Shown here: positions 7,567 through 15,628 of the stretch, in pieces
Layout of the letters: each line of letters begins with the position of its first letter
Numbering within the stretch: the stretch's first letter is position 1
From: Thermorudis peleae
Lineage (GTDB): Bacteria > Chloroflexota > Chloroflexia > Thermomicrobiales > Thermomicrobiaceae
DNA: 64,000 nucleotides
Reading direction: 5' to 3'
Assembly (NCBI RefSeq): GCF_000744775.1
Contig: NZ_JQMP01000003.1
Coordinates: forward strand, 434,001 to 498,000
Notes under the pieces: model-generated
Database searches by the model: none
The model's input: only the letters and a program-made list of their open reading frames with translations
Told to the model about the DNA's origin: nothing
Position numbers and translations under genes: made by a program

Positions 7567-8721
7567 ATGAGTACGCGTATTGGCCTCCACCGCAGTACGC
7601 AGTGGCTCGGGCTTGGCTGTGTGACCATCGTCATCTTCTTTGCGGGTTTGCTCTCGCTCCTGGCCAGCTTCCTGGAAGCCCGTGGCCATCTTGGGGTCTT
7701 CCTCTTAGCTAGCCTCCTGGCCATTCTCGAACCCCTGCTTTACGGCTGGCTTTTCCTCGCCATCGACTCGCGTGAACCTGAACCACTCCCCCTGATCCTC
7801 GCCACTTTCTTCTGGGGAGCAACGGTTGCGAACCTCATCGCACTCGTGCTCAATACCACCTGGTTCGTTCTTCTCCGTGCCATCTTCGGTTCTACCAGCC
7901 CCTTACCACTGCTCGGAGCGCTTTCCGGTGCTGGTCCGGTCGAGGAGACGGCCAAAGGGCTCGCCCTGCTCCTGGTCTACCTGACTGGCAACATCGACGG
8001 CCCGCTCGATGGCCTGGTCTACGCGGGAATGGTCGCCCTCGGCTTTGCTGCGGGTGAGGACATCGATTACTTTGCTCGTGCCTACCTGGGTGGAGGATTT
8101 GGTGGGCTCACGATCACCTTTTTCCTCCGGGTGCTGCTGACTGGACTCGCCCACCCGGTGTTCACCAGCTTCATCGGCTTGGGGCTGGGCTTTGCTCGCC
8201 AGAGCTCGAGCCGGGTGCGCAAGCTCGCCTTGCCCGTGCTGGGCTGGGTCGTGGCCGTAGCATTCCACTCCGCCTGGGATGTCTTGCTCGGCCTTGTTGA
8301 CCTGCTTGGAAAGGCCGGTGTGGTGCTTGGCCTGATCCAAATTTTCCTCATTTACCCAGCACTCTGCCTGCTGGTCATCGGAGTGGAAGTGGCACTGGTG
8401 CTTCGGTTCGCCGGACGGAAAGAAGCGGCAGTCGTGCGCGAGCAGCTCGGCGCCGAAGTCAGTGCCGGTATAGCGACGGCCGAGGACGTGGCGGTGCTGA
8501 GCAGCGGGCTGGGACGGCGCAAGCGCGAACTCCAGGCGTTGCTGCGGGGCGGGCTGCGGCGCTGGCTGCTGCAGCGGCAGTTAGACGAGTACCTGTTGGA
8601 CCTGGCGTTCGTGAAGTGGCACCGGGCGCAGGGAGATCGGCTGCCGCGCTGGTTGCGGGGGAGTAGCGAGGAGGAATGCCGGGCCAAGATTCTGGCCTTG
8701 CGCCAGGAATTGGGGCAATAG
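7567..8721 (+). CDS. PrsW-family intramembrane metalloprotease (intact motifs)
   Basis: A 384-residue polytopic protein with the full PrsW motif set: EETAK (126-130), GFAAGE (Glu164), HPVFT (His196) and FHSAWD (His234, Asp238), plus the early DSREPEP loop. Known PrsW proteins cleave membrane anti-sigma factors or other single-span proteins within or near the membrane. The start ATG 7567 follows GGAGGGTGAGG; the longer frame from 7528 overlaps the upstream gene and is not used. The cytoplasmic tail ends with the same LAFVKWHRAQG segment as the upstream paralogue. It forms part of a four-gene operon. Confidence 0.85.
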   Translation: MSTRIGLHRSTQWLGLGCVTIVIFFAGLLSLLASFLEARGHLGVFLLASLLAILEPLLYGWLFLAIDSREPEPLPLILATFFWGATVANLIALVLNTTWFVLLRAIFGSTSPLPLLGALSGAGPVEETAKGLALLLVYLTGNIDGPLDGLVYAGMVALGFAAGEDIDYFARAYLGGGFGGLTITFFLRVLLTGLAHPVFTSFIGLGLGFARQSSSRVRKLALPVLGWVVAVAFHSAWDVLLGLVDLLGKAGVVLGLIQIFLIYPALCLLVIGVEVALVLRFAGRKEAAVVREQLGAEVSAGIATAEDVAVLSSGLGRRKRELQALLRGGLRRWLLQRQLDEYLLDLAFVKWHRAQGDRLPRWLRGSSEEECRAKILALRQELGQ

Positions 8722-10550
8722 AAAGCAGTAACGTCACGCCAGCGTCTCTGGCTGCCCTTGACCCGCGCCCAAAGATCGTGCGCCTGAGCAGGTTGCCGGT
8801 TCTCGCGCAGGTCTGGGTTGTTATGGGGCTTGTCCTTGTGGTGGGCAGCGTCGTGGTGTCGGCGCTGCCCGACTGGCTAGCTCCCTCGCTGCCCGTCCCG
8901 TTGCCAGATGGCTCGGTGGTTGCATTCAGTTGGCCAGCCCTTGTGGTTGGCCTGGCGACGTTGCTCCTCGCCTGGACAAGTGCGCTGACTGCAGCGGCGC
9001 TCATGCGCTGGCCAGCCGGTATCATAACGGCTGGCGCTGTCCTCGTCTTCATGTATCCAGCGCTGCTCTGGCCACTAGATCTCCTGAGCGGCTTGCCCAT
9101 AGGCGTAGCCGTTGTTGGCCTGCTCGGCGCCTATCTTGTCGTCCGCTGGAGTCTCGCTCGTGACCCACTCCTGCTTGTCCTGGACGGTCTGGTCTTCGGC
9201 GGCGTAGGGATTGCCCTGCTCGTTACCCTGGTCATGGCTAGCGCCCGTGGTGGCCTCACGGAAGCAGCTTCGTTCCTTGTCCTGGTCGCTGCCACCGCTA
9301 GTGTGCGACTGTTCCCCGTCCAGGCAACCTTGCTGTTCTTAACCGGTGTCGACCTTGCCGAGGTCAGTCAGTTCGTCGGTTACCGCCTCAGTGAACGACT
9401 GGCAGGTCGCTCGCGTCAGCTCGGCATCGGAATCAGCCTCGTGCTGCCGTTCGCCTGGGCAGCGATTTGGCTCTTCCAGACCGGCGGACGACCACGCCTG
9501 ATCGAGCTTATCGGTGCGGGCGGCCTTGTCGCATACCTCATGCTTCTTTCTCTCTTGGCCCGTGGGCATCCCGGGCCGCCACTCGAGCCACGGCTCGGCG
9601 CCCTCCTTGTGCTTGCTGTACCCTATGCGGTCGGCACGGCAGTATCCGGACTAACGGTCGGAAGCCGGTGGTACGGCGCGGTTCAGTGGCTCGTCAACCC
9701 CGCCGTGCTCGCGCCGGCACTTGCGCTCTTCCTTGCGCCGTTCATGGCTTGGCGTGCCCGTGACCATCGCTGGCGTTGGTTGGCGGTCCTGGGTGCAGTT
9801 GGCCTGCTCTGGCCACTGACGGAACGAGGCTGGCTCTCCGTTGCGCCACTGAGCCTCGTGATGAGTGGCGTGATCGCAGCCGTTCTCCTCTGGCGCACCT
9901 GGCGCCGTTCATCTCCACTAGCGTCCCTTGCTCTTGGCCTCGGTGCAGCAGTAAGCCTTAGTGCTGCAATTGGAGCCGAAGGCTTGTACTACCAGCTCTT
10001 TCGTGGCCATCTTCCTGTGGCAGTGTCTGATCTGCTCTTTTTGTTCCAGTTCGGTTGGGTTGGCATCGGAAGACTCAGCCGGTGGCGACCGAGCGTTCCG
10101 GTGGCACGCTCTGGCCGGTTAGCCTATTGGGGCAGTCAATTGCTGGAGCGTGCCACCCTGTTTGGCGCGTTGCTTCTCGTACTCCTGATCCCTGCACTGA
10201 CACTGCCGCGCGGACGCGCCGATGGCACTGGTGCGCCTGGGAGTTCAATGCTGGGGAATCTTACCCTCGTCCTGGCCATCATGCTGCTCTGGGATTTTGC
10301 CCTTTCTGGCGAACGATTTACCAATGGCGAGAGCGCAACCCTCCCACAGGTGAGCCGGGTGCTGCTCTACCTGGCCTACACCTGCAGTGTTCCACTCGGT
10401 CTCCTGTTTGGTGGAGTCGGTGAGGTAGGCCCAGGCATCTTCGCCGATGTCATTCCCGCCTGGGGATTACTCTATCTCGGTGTGCCACTGTTACTCGCAG
10501 ACATCCTGAGTCTCTGGCACGCCCAAACGGATGCCCCAGAAGCCGAGTAA
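8676..10550 (+). CDS. Large polytopic membrane protein, function unknown
   Basis: A 624-residue integral membrane protein with roughly 14-16 hydrophobic helices and short loops. There are no recognisable catalytic motifs. The ATG at 8676 overlaps the preceding PrsW gene by 46 nt; AGGAGG lies only 1 nt before it, so a start further in (for example GTG 8778) is possible. It is the last gene of the PrsW cluster. Its helix-rich middle contains a segment resembling the PrsW 'LDGLVFGGVGIALL' helix, which may indicate distant kinship with the protease family, but no metal-binding motif follows. I cannot assign a function. Confidence 0.65.
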   Translation: MPGQDSGLAPGIGAIESSNVTPASLAALDPRPKIVRLSRLPVLAQVWVVMGLVLVVGSVVVSALPDWLAPSLPVPLPDGSVVAFSWPALVVGLATLLLAWTSALTAAALMRWPAGIITAGAVLVFMYPALLWPLDLLSGLPIGVAVVGLLGAYLVVRWSLARDPLLLVLDGLVFGGVGIALLVTLVMASARGGLTEAASFLVLVAATASVRLFPVQATLLFLTGVDLAEVSQFVGYRLSERLAGRSRQLGIGISLVLPFAWAAIWLFQTGGRPRLIELIGAGGLVAYLMLLSLLARGHPGPPLEPRLGALLVLAVPYAVGTAVSGLTVGSRWYGAVQWLVNPAVLAPALALFLAPFMAWRARDHRWRWLAVLGAVGLLWPLTERGWLSVAPLSLVMSGVIAAVLLWRTWRRSSPLASLALGLGAAVSLSAAIGAEGLYYQLFRGHLPVAVSDLLFLFQFGWVGIGRLSRWRPSVPVARSGRLAYWGSQLLERATLFGALLLVLLIPALTLPRGRADGTGAPGSSMLGNLTLVLAIMLLWDFALSGERFTNGESATLPQVSRVLLYLAYTCSVPLGLLFGGVGEVGPGIFADVIPAWGLLYLGVPLLLADILSLWHAQTDAPEAE

Positions 10551-10626
10551 TCGAGTTCGCTCTCATCGCCTGGAAATCATCGTGCGCAGCCGGCGTGTTC
10601 CGTCGCTCGCGTGGCCAAGAGCGTTT

Positions 10627-10738
10627 GCCGGGAGAGCAAAACCAGTTATTCCTCTGTACTCCTCGCGATGCTCTCCCGGCGTGGGAGCGACGGCCGGGGG
10701 CTACTGCACCACACGCCGCGACCGGGAGAGCATCGCGA
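10627..10738. repeat. Three-armed inverted repeat with alternative pairing
   Basis: Arm 1 GCCGGGAGAGCA (10627-10638) and arm 3 CCGGGAGAGCATCGCGA (10722-10738) are both complementary to arm 2 (10663-10680), with 12 and 17 perfect base pairs. Only one of the two hairpins can form at a time. This follows the PrsW operon by about 75 nt and may act in termination or attenuation. Confidence 0.6.
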
Positions 10739-10824
10739 ACAGGCAGGATGCACCTGCGCCCCACATTGCCGCATGTGACAAGACAGTTGTCAAGACTTCG
10801 GACTCAGCATGAAGCGCTCCGCCT

Positions 10825-10864
10825 CAAGGGGCGCGCGGCCCTCGCAATACTGCGCGCCCCCTTG
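10825..10864 (+). terminator. GC-rich hairpin, possible terminator
   Basis: CAAGGGGCGCGC (10825-10836) pairs with GCGCGCCCCCTTG (10852-10864) with one bulged C. No T-tract follows, so terminator function is uncertain. Confidence 0.4.
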
Positions 10865-11081
10865 TGCTACCAGTCATCCCCCAGATCGTGTCCCACGCTG
10901 CTAGATTCCTGGTATCACCGCCACGGTCGGCTGAGGCAAGCGCTAGCGTACGCTGCAAAGATTTGTCTGCCGCCCCCTTTCACGGCTCCGTTTTGTCTCC
11001 TTTACCCTACCACCCATGCCTTCTGTTTCCCTTCCGATCCCATTCTCCTTCCATTCCGCGGCTCAAAACACAGCCTGGGAG

Positions 11082-11101
11082 ATACCGACAGGGGGTATAC
11101 T
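11082..11101 (+). promoter_or_regulatory. Candidate operator overlapping a -10 element
   Basis: ATACC (11082-11086) and GGTAT (11094-11098) form an inverted repeat overlapping TATACT (11096-11101), a good -10 hexamer 55 nt before the SHOCT gene. The TACC...GGGTA layout resembles CsoR-type copper-sensor operators, but it is one short match only, and no good -35 is visible. Confidence 0.35.
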
Positions 11102-11155
11102 GATAGTGGGTGGGGAACAAGGAGCGAACATTGAGCGTTGACAGGAGGGACCGAG

Positions 11156-11407
11156 ATGTGGATGTGGCCAATGATGGGTGGTTGGGGCGCGATGCCGTGG
11201 TGGGGTGCACTCATCATGACGCTATTCTGGGCTGTGATCGTCGCTGGGATTGTCGTATTCATCGTCTGGATCGTGCGCAATATCAGTGCCCACGCTCCCA
11301 CCCAGGCTGGCCAAAACCGGGCGCTCGAGCTCCTCAACGAGCGGTATGCGCGCGGTGAACTCACACGTGATGAGTACCTGCAGATGCGCCACGACCTCGA
11401 AGGCTAA
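11156..11407 (+). CDS. SHOCT-domain small membrane protein
   Basis: An 83-residue protein: a Met/Trp-rich N-terminus (MWMWPMMGGWG), one hydrophobic helix at about 20-40, then a C-terminal SHOCT-type segment with ALELLNERYARGEL and DEYLQMRHDLEG. SHOCT modules are short C-terminal helical tails found on many small membrane proteins; function is generally unknown. ATG 11156 follows AGGAGGG by 6 nt. The Met-rich N-terminus could bind copper, in keeping with the CsoR-like site upstream, but this is inference. Confidence 0.8.
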   Translation: MWMWPMMGGWGAMPWWGALIMTLFWAVIVAGIVVFIVWIVRNISAHAPTQAGQNRALELLNERYARGELTRDEYLQMRHDLEG

Positions 11408-11425
11408 GAACAAGATACAGGCAGT

Positions 11426-11543
11426 GGGCCCTCTGCTCGCGAGCGTACCGTACTGTACCCAGTCCGCGTGCTTCCATCTCCCCGCAACGCCGCACATCAA
11501 GAACAAGCAGAGGGCCTGGTTTACTTACCTCAGGCCCTCTGCT
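11426..11543. terminator. Strong hairpin between convergent genes, with extra upstream arm
   Basis: AGCAGAGGGCCTG (11506-11518) and CAGGCCCTCTGCT (11531-11543) form a perfect 13-bp stem with a 12-nt loop, placed between the ends of the SHOCT gene and the minus-strand molybdopterin gene. A further copy of GGGCCCTCTGCT at 11426-11437 can compete for the same middle arm. Probable bidirectional terminator. Confidence 0.65.
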
Positions 11544-11571
11544 ACAGCGAACGTCGCGTACCAAGCAGGCT

Positions 11572-13893
11572 CTAGCGCCCTTGCTTCGCGTGCTGAATCG
11601 CCTTCCAGACCTTCTGCGGCGTCAGCGGAATATCGATATGGCGGATGCCAAACGGCTCCAGGGCATCCATTACCGCGTTCACGACCGTCGGCGTTGAGCC
11701 AATGGTCGCGGCCTCGCCGATCCCCTTGACCCCAAGCGGGTTTAGGTTCGTCGGCGTCACGGTGTAATCCGTAATATACGCCGGGAGCATGGTCGCGCGT
11801 GGTACGGCATAGTCCATCAGCGTCCCGGTGAGCAACTGCCCTCGCTCATCGTACTTGACTTCTTCGTAGAGCGCTTGCGCAATGCCCTGGGCCAGCCCAC
11901 CATGTACCTGCCCTTCCACAAGCAAGGGGCTGACCCGTGGCCCGCAGTCGTCGACCGAGACGTACTTGAGGATCTTGACCTCGCCAGTATCTGGCATGAC
12001 CTCGACCAGGCAGACGTGCGTACCGAACGGGAAAACCTCGTCAGGCGGCGCGAAGAAGTCGCTCGCCTCAAGCCCTGGCTCAATATCGGCGGGCAGTCCG
12101 CCTCCATAGGCCGCCGCAGCAATCTCCCGGAGCGTCAGCGCGCGGTCTGGCGCGCCCTTCACCCGGAATTTCCCATCGGCATACTCAATATCTTCGACAG
12201 CCGCCTCAAGCAAGTGCGCCGCAATCCGCCGCGCCTTCTCCCGCACCTTCTGAATCGCCCCAAGTAACGCCGATCCGCCAGTCACCAGGCTGCGGCTGCC
12301 CATCGTGCCGTTGCCCTGCGGCGTATTCGCCGTGTCCCCGTGATAGACAACGACTTCATCAAAATCCGCCCCAAGCTCATCAGCAACGATCTGGGCAAAG
12401 GTCGTCTCCTCGCCCTGGCCATGCGGCGAAATGCCGGTGAAGACACTCACCGCGCCGCTCGGCTCGACGCGCACCATCGCGCTCTCCCACGGCCCAAAGC
12501 CGCAGATCTCGACGTAGCTCGCAAGTCCAACCCCGAGATAGCGCCCTTGTTGCCGCGCCTCTGCCTGCTGGCGCCGCAGCCCCGCGTAATCAGCAACCTC
12601 AAGCGCCTTGTTCAGCGCCTTCTCATAGTCCCCCGTGTCATACCGCTCACCGGTTGCCGTCGTGTAGGGGAACTGTTCCGGCCGAATGAAGTTCTTGCGC
12701 CGAATCTCGGCTGGGTCCATCCCAATCTCGTCAGCGATGATATCCATCAACCGCTCAATGTAGTACGCCGCCTCTGGCCGCCCAGCCCCACGATAAGCTC
12801 CAACCGCCATCGTGTTCGTGTAGACACCATAGGCGTGAATCTCAACTGCCGGAATATCGTAGCAGCCAACCAGCATCGAGCCCGTTGTCGCCGGCAGGAA
12901 CAGCCCACGTGGGTGCGATCCAAGGTTCTGGATAATCGTGGCACGAATCGCTAACACCTTGCCGTCTCGCCGCACCGCCGCCTCATAGTCAACCACCTGC
13001 TCCCGCCCATGGTGCGTATTCTGCAGGTGCTCGGAGCGACTCTCGACCCACTTCACCGGCCGGTTAAGCGCTCGGGCAAGCGCGGCCAGCACAAAGTCTT
13101 CTTGATACGTGCCAATCTTAATCCCAAACCCGCCGCCAACTTCCGGCGCAATCACTCGAACCAGGCTCTGCGGCAGACCCAACGCTGCCGCCAGGGCGTT
13201 CCGATTCCAGTGTGGGGCCTGCGTCGAACTCCACACCGTCACCCCACGCGTCAGCGGATCAGGCGCAGCCGCAATAGCCCGCGGCTCCATCGAAATGCCT
13301 GAAACACGCTGGCTGCGAAAACGCTGCTTAACCACAACAACATCTGGTTGACTGAACGCCCCCTCGACATCACCGTGCGTATGGTCCCACCGCGTGCCAA
13401 TGTTGTTCTTGACACCGGGATACAGCTGCGGTGCCCCGTCACGCATCGCTTCTTCCGGGTCGACGACCGACGGCAGCGGCTCATAGTCAACCTGGACGGC
13501 GCCAGCGGCATCCTCAGCCACATAGCGGCTTTCAGCCACAACCGCAGCAATCGGCTCCCCAACGTAGCGTACGACCGTGCTTGCCAACGGCTCAGCCGCT
13601 GGCCCTGCCGATCCTTCGCCTCCACCTTCTCCTTCACCTTCGGGAGCTGTCACCGGCCCTTTGAGCCACTGCCGCAATTCCTTGGCCGTAATGACTGCAA
13701 TCACGCCGGGCATCGCAAGCGCTGCCGACGCATCAATCCCGCGGATGCGCGCGTGCGGATACACACTCCGGACAAATGCGACGTGTGCCATGCGCGGCAA
13801 CTGCAAGTCGTCGACATACATCGACGTCCCAGTAATCAGCCGGGGGTCTTCCTTCCGGCGGACACGCGCGCCGACATAATGACTGATGACCAT
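11572..13893 (-). CDS. Xanthine/CO dehydrogenase-family molybdopterin-binding (large) subunit
   Basis: 773-residue catalytic subunit of the molybdenum hydroxylase family. Domains in order: a substrate-channel/'a/b hammerhead' domain (about 15-150), then the Mo-cofactor domains with GGGFGIKIG, AYRGAGRPE, HGQGEETTF and the C-terminal KGIGEAATIG, which holds the base Glu. The AYRGAGRPE loop is not the AYxCSFR loop of true form I CO dehydrogenase, so CO oxidation should not be assumed. The 2Fe-2S and FAD subunits normally beside it are absent here. ATG 13893 follows GGGGGAAG. Substrate unknown. Confidence 0.88.
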   Translation of the reverse strand: MVISHYVGARVRRKEDPRLITGTSMYVDDLQLPRMAHVAFVRSVYPHARIRGIDASAALAMPGVIAVITAKELRQWLKGPVTAPEGEGEGGGEGSAGPAAEPLASTVVRYVGEPIAAVVAESRYVAEDAAGAVQVDYEPLPSVVDPEEAMRDGAPQLYPGVKNNIGTRWDHTHGDVEGAFSQPDVVVVKQRFRSQRVSGISMEPRAIAAAPDPLTRGVTVWSSTQAPHWNRNALAAALGLPQSLVRVIAPEVGGGFGIKIGTYQEDFVLAALARALNRPVKWVESRSEHLQNTHHGREQVVDYEAAVRRDGKVLAIRATIIQNLGSHPRGLFLPATTGSMLVGCYDIPAVEIHAYGVYTNTMAVGAYRGAGRPEAAYYIERLMDIIADEIGMDPAEIRRKNFIRPEQFPYTTATGERYDTGDYEKALNKALEVADYAGLRRQQAEARQQGRYLGVGLASYVEICGFGPWESAMVRVEPSGAVSVFTGISPHGQGEETTFAQIVADELGADFDEVVVYHGDTANTPQGNGTMGSRSLVTGGSALLGAIQKVREKARRIAAHLLEAAVEDIEYADGKFRVKGAPDRALTLREIAAAAYGGGLPADIEPGLEASDFFAPPDEVFPFGTHVCLVEVMPDTGEVKILKYVSVDDCGPRVSPLLVEGQVHGGLAQGIAQALYEEVKYDERGQLLTGTLMDYAVPRATMLPAYITDYTVTPTNLNPLGVKGIGEAATIGSTPTVVNAVMDALEPFGIRHIDIPLTPQKVWKAIQHAKQGR

Positions 13894-14042
13894 ATGGTCA
13901 CTTCCCCCTTCCCTGTGCGCTCAGGGCGCCAGCTGTCCAACCCGACTCCGCATCATGCGTCTCCTTTGGCCATTCTACGGCCAACATCCCTCTCCTGTCG
14001 AGATGTTTCCCAACCCCCGCACGTGCACGTTGCCCCCATCTC

Positions 14043-14071
14043 TTGACAACCTCACGGAACAAGACTAGAAT
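14043..14071 (+). promoter_or_regulatory. Sigma-70-type promoter for sugar ABC operon
   Basis: TTGACA (14043-14048), a 17-nt spacer and TAGAAT (14066-14071), 40 nt before the binding-protein gene. Very close to the housekeeping consensus. Confidence 0.8.
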
Positions 14072-14111
14072 GCCGGTGACCAGACAACTTCCATGAGAGA
14101 GGAGATGCGGT

Positions 14112-15617
14112 ATGGGGATGAGCGGCCACGATCAAGAATTTGTTAATCCTAGCATTCAACTAACCCGTCGTGCCGTGTTGAAAGGCTTGTTCGGTCTCGC
14201 AGGAGCCAGTGCTGTCTCTGGGTTGCTCGCTGCCTGCGGTGGAGGTGGCGGTGCTACCCCAACCGCAGCTCCGCAGACCGGTGGCGGCGTAACCCCAACG
14301 ACTGCTGCCACGACTGCTGGCACGACTACGAGTGCGACCGCAGGTACCACGGGCGGGGCGACGCCGACAACTGCTGCAGCCAGCGGCTCGTGGATTGCTC
14401 GGGTGAAGGGTAAGGGTGGGCAGGTCTCTGTCGGCAGTAACCAGTCTGACCCACAACCCAAAGCTGGCATGGAGCAAGTCAATGCCGCATTCACCAAAGA
14501 AACTGGCGTCAATGTTAAGATGAACACCGTCGACCACGGTACCTTCCAGGATCAGATCACGTCGTACTTGCAAGGTACGCCGGAAGACGTCTTCACTTGG
14601 TTCTCCGGCCATCGTATGCGCTTCTTTGCAAATAAGGGCCTCATTGCTCCAATTGATGATGTCTGGAATGTCGTCAAATCGAATTTCACCGATGCCTTTG
14701 CCGTCGCCGTCACTGGTGACGACGGCCATATCTACGGCATTCCCGTCGACTACTATCCATGGGCCATTTTCTATCGGAAGAGCGTCTTCCAGGAACGTGG
14801 GTATAAGATCCCCAATACCTGGGATGAATTCAAAGCCCTCTGTGCACAGATGCAGAAAGATGGCCTTATCCCAATTGCCATGGCGGATAAAGACGGCTGG
14901 CCGGCCCAGGGGACTTTCGACTTCCTCAACCTTCGGCTCAATGGCTACGACTTCCACGTTGAGTTGCTCACCGGAAAGCAGAAGTGGACCGATCCTCGGG
15001 TGACCAAGGTCTTCCAGACCTGGAAGGAAATTATCCCCTACTACAATTCCGGCTTTGCCGGCATGACCTGGCAGCAAGGAGCCCAGTTACTCATTCAGAA
15101 GAAAGCCGGAATGTACGTCATCGGCCTTTTCGTGTCCCAAGAATTCTTCTCCGCTGGGCAGTCCGAGTTAGCTGACCTCGATTTCTTCCCCTTCCCGTAT
15201 TTCGGTAACCAATATGATGCCGAGAAAGCCCTCGATGCCCCAATCGATACGATGAACATGAGTGCAAAGTCACCAACTCTCAAGCAAGATATGGATCAGG
15301 CGAAGGCGTACTTAGAGTTCTGGGCAAAGGGCTCGACGCAGCTCATCATGTTCAAAGCCACCGGTGGTGCAACGATTCCTACGGCAAACGATACCGATAC
15401 CAGTAGCTATACGCCCCTCGTTCAGAAAGCCGCGGAAATCATCAAGCAGGCCAAGCGCATTACGCAGTACTTCGATCGTGACTCTCGCCCGGACTTCGCC
15501 GGCCCGAACGGGATGCAGAGCTTCTTGCTCACGTTCCTCCAAAATCCCAATGGCGATATCCAGGCGCTGCAAGCCAAGATGCAGAATTTCTGGGATTCGT
15601 TGCCGCCTGAGCAGTAA
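14112..15617 (+). CDS. ABC sugar transporter substrate-binding lipoprotein (family 1)
   Basis: 501-residue extracellular solute-binding protein. The N-terminus has a twin-arginine-like signal (LTRRAVLKGLFGLAG) and lipobox LAAC, followed by a Gly run and a Thr/Ala/Pro linker to about residue 95. The mature part shows the family-1 pattern (QVSVGSNQSDPQPKAGMEQVNAAFTKETG split over the first lobe, then YGIPVDYYPWAIFYRK). ATG 14112 follows GAGAGGAG; ATG 14118 is a possible alternative. Two permease genes follow at once, so it delivers a sugar or sugar oligomer to them. The exact sugar is not evident; the next-door GH4 enzyme suggests an alpha-galactoside or related glycoside. Confidence 0.9.
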   Translation: MGMSGHDQEFVNPSIQLTRRAVLKGLFGLAGASAVSGLLAACGGGGGATPTAAPQTGGGVTPTTAATTAGTTTSATAGTTGGATPTTAAASGSWIARVKGKGGQVSVGSNQSDPQPKAGMEQVNAAFTKETGVNVKMNTVDHGTFQDQITSYLQGTPEDVFTWFSGHRMRFFANKGLIAPIDDVWNVVKSNFTDAFAVAVTGDDGHIYGIPVDYYPWAIFYRKSVFQERGYKIPNTWDEFKALCAQMQKDGLIPIAMADKDGWPAQGTFDFLNLRLNGYDFHVELLTGKQKWTDPRVTKVFQTWKEIIPYYNSGFAGMTWQQGAQLLIQKKAGMYVIGLFVSQEFFSAGQSELADLDFFPFPYFGNQYDAEKALDAPIDTMNMSAKSPTLKQDMDQAKAYLEFWAKGSTQLIMFKATGGATIPTANDTDTSSYTPLVQKAAEIIKQAKRITQYFDRDSRPDFAGPNGMQSFLLTFLQNPNGDIQALQAKMQNFWDSLPPEQ

Positions 15618-15628
15618 GAAGGTCTGCC

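Larger units (their letters stand above)
10551..11155. other. Long intergenic region with multi-armed inverted repeats
   Basis: No convincing gene. It holds a three-armed repeat (10627-10738), a GC-rich hairpin (10825-10864) and a possible operator/-10 element close to the downstream SHOCT gene (11082-11101). Frames such as 10595-11134 lack a ribosome binding site and read through the hairpins. Confidence 0.5.

Noticed and set aside
10595-11134. Plus-strand open frame in the 10.6-11.1 kb intergenic region
   Set aside because: No ribosome binding site, overlaps several hairpins, composition is not protein-like.
12340-12954. Plus-strand frame over the molybdopterin subunit gene
   Set aside because: Antisense shadow; no start signal and no domain.
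11572-13893. True aerobic CO dehydrogenase CoxL
   Set aside because: The form I active-site loop AYxCSFR is missing and no CoxM or CoxS is adjacent; substrate should be left open.
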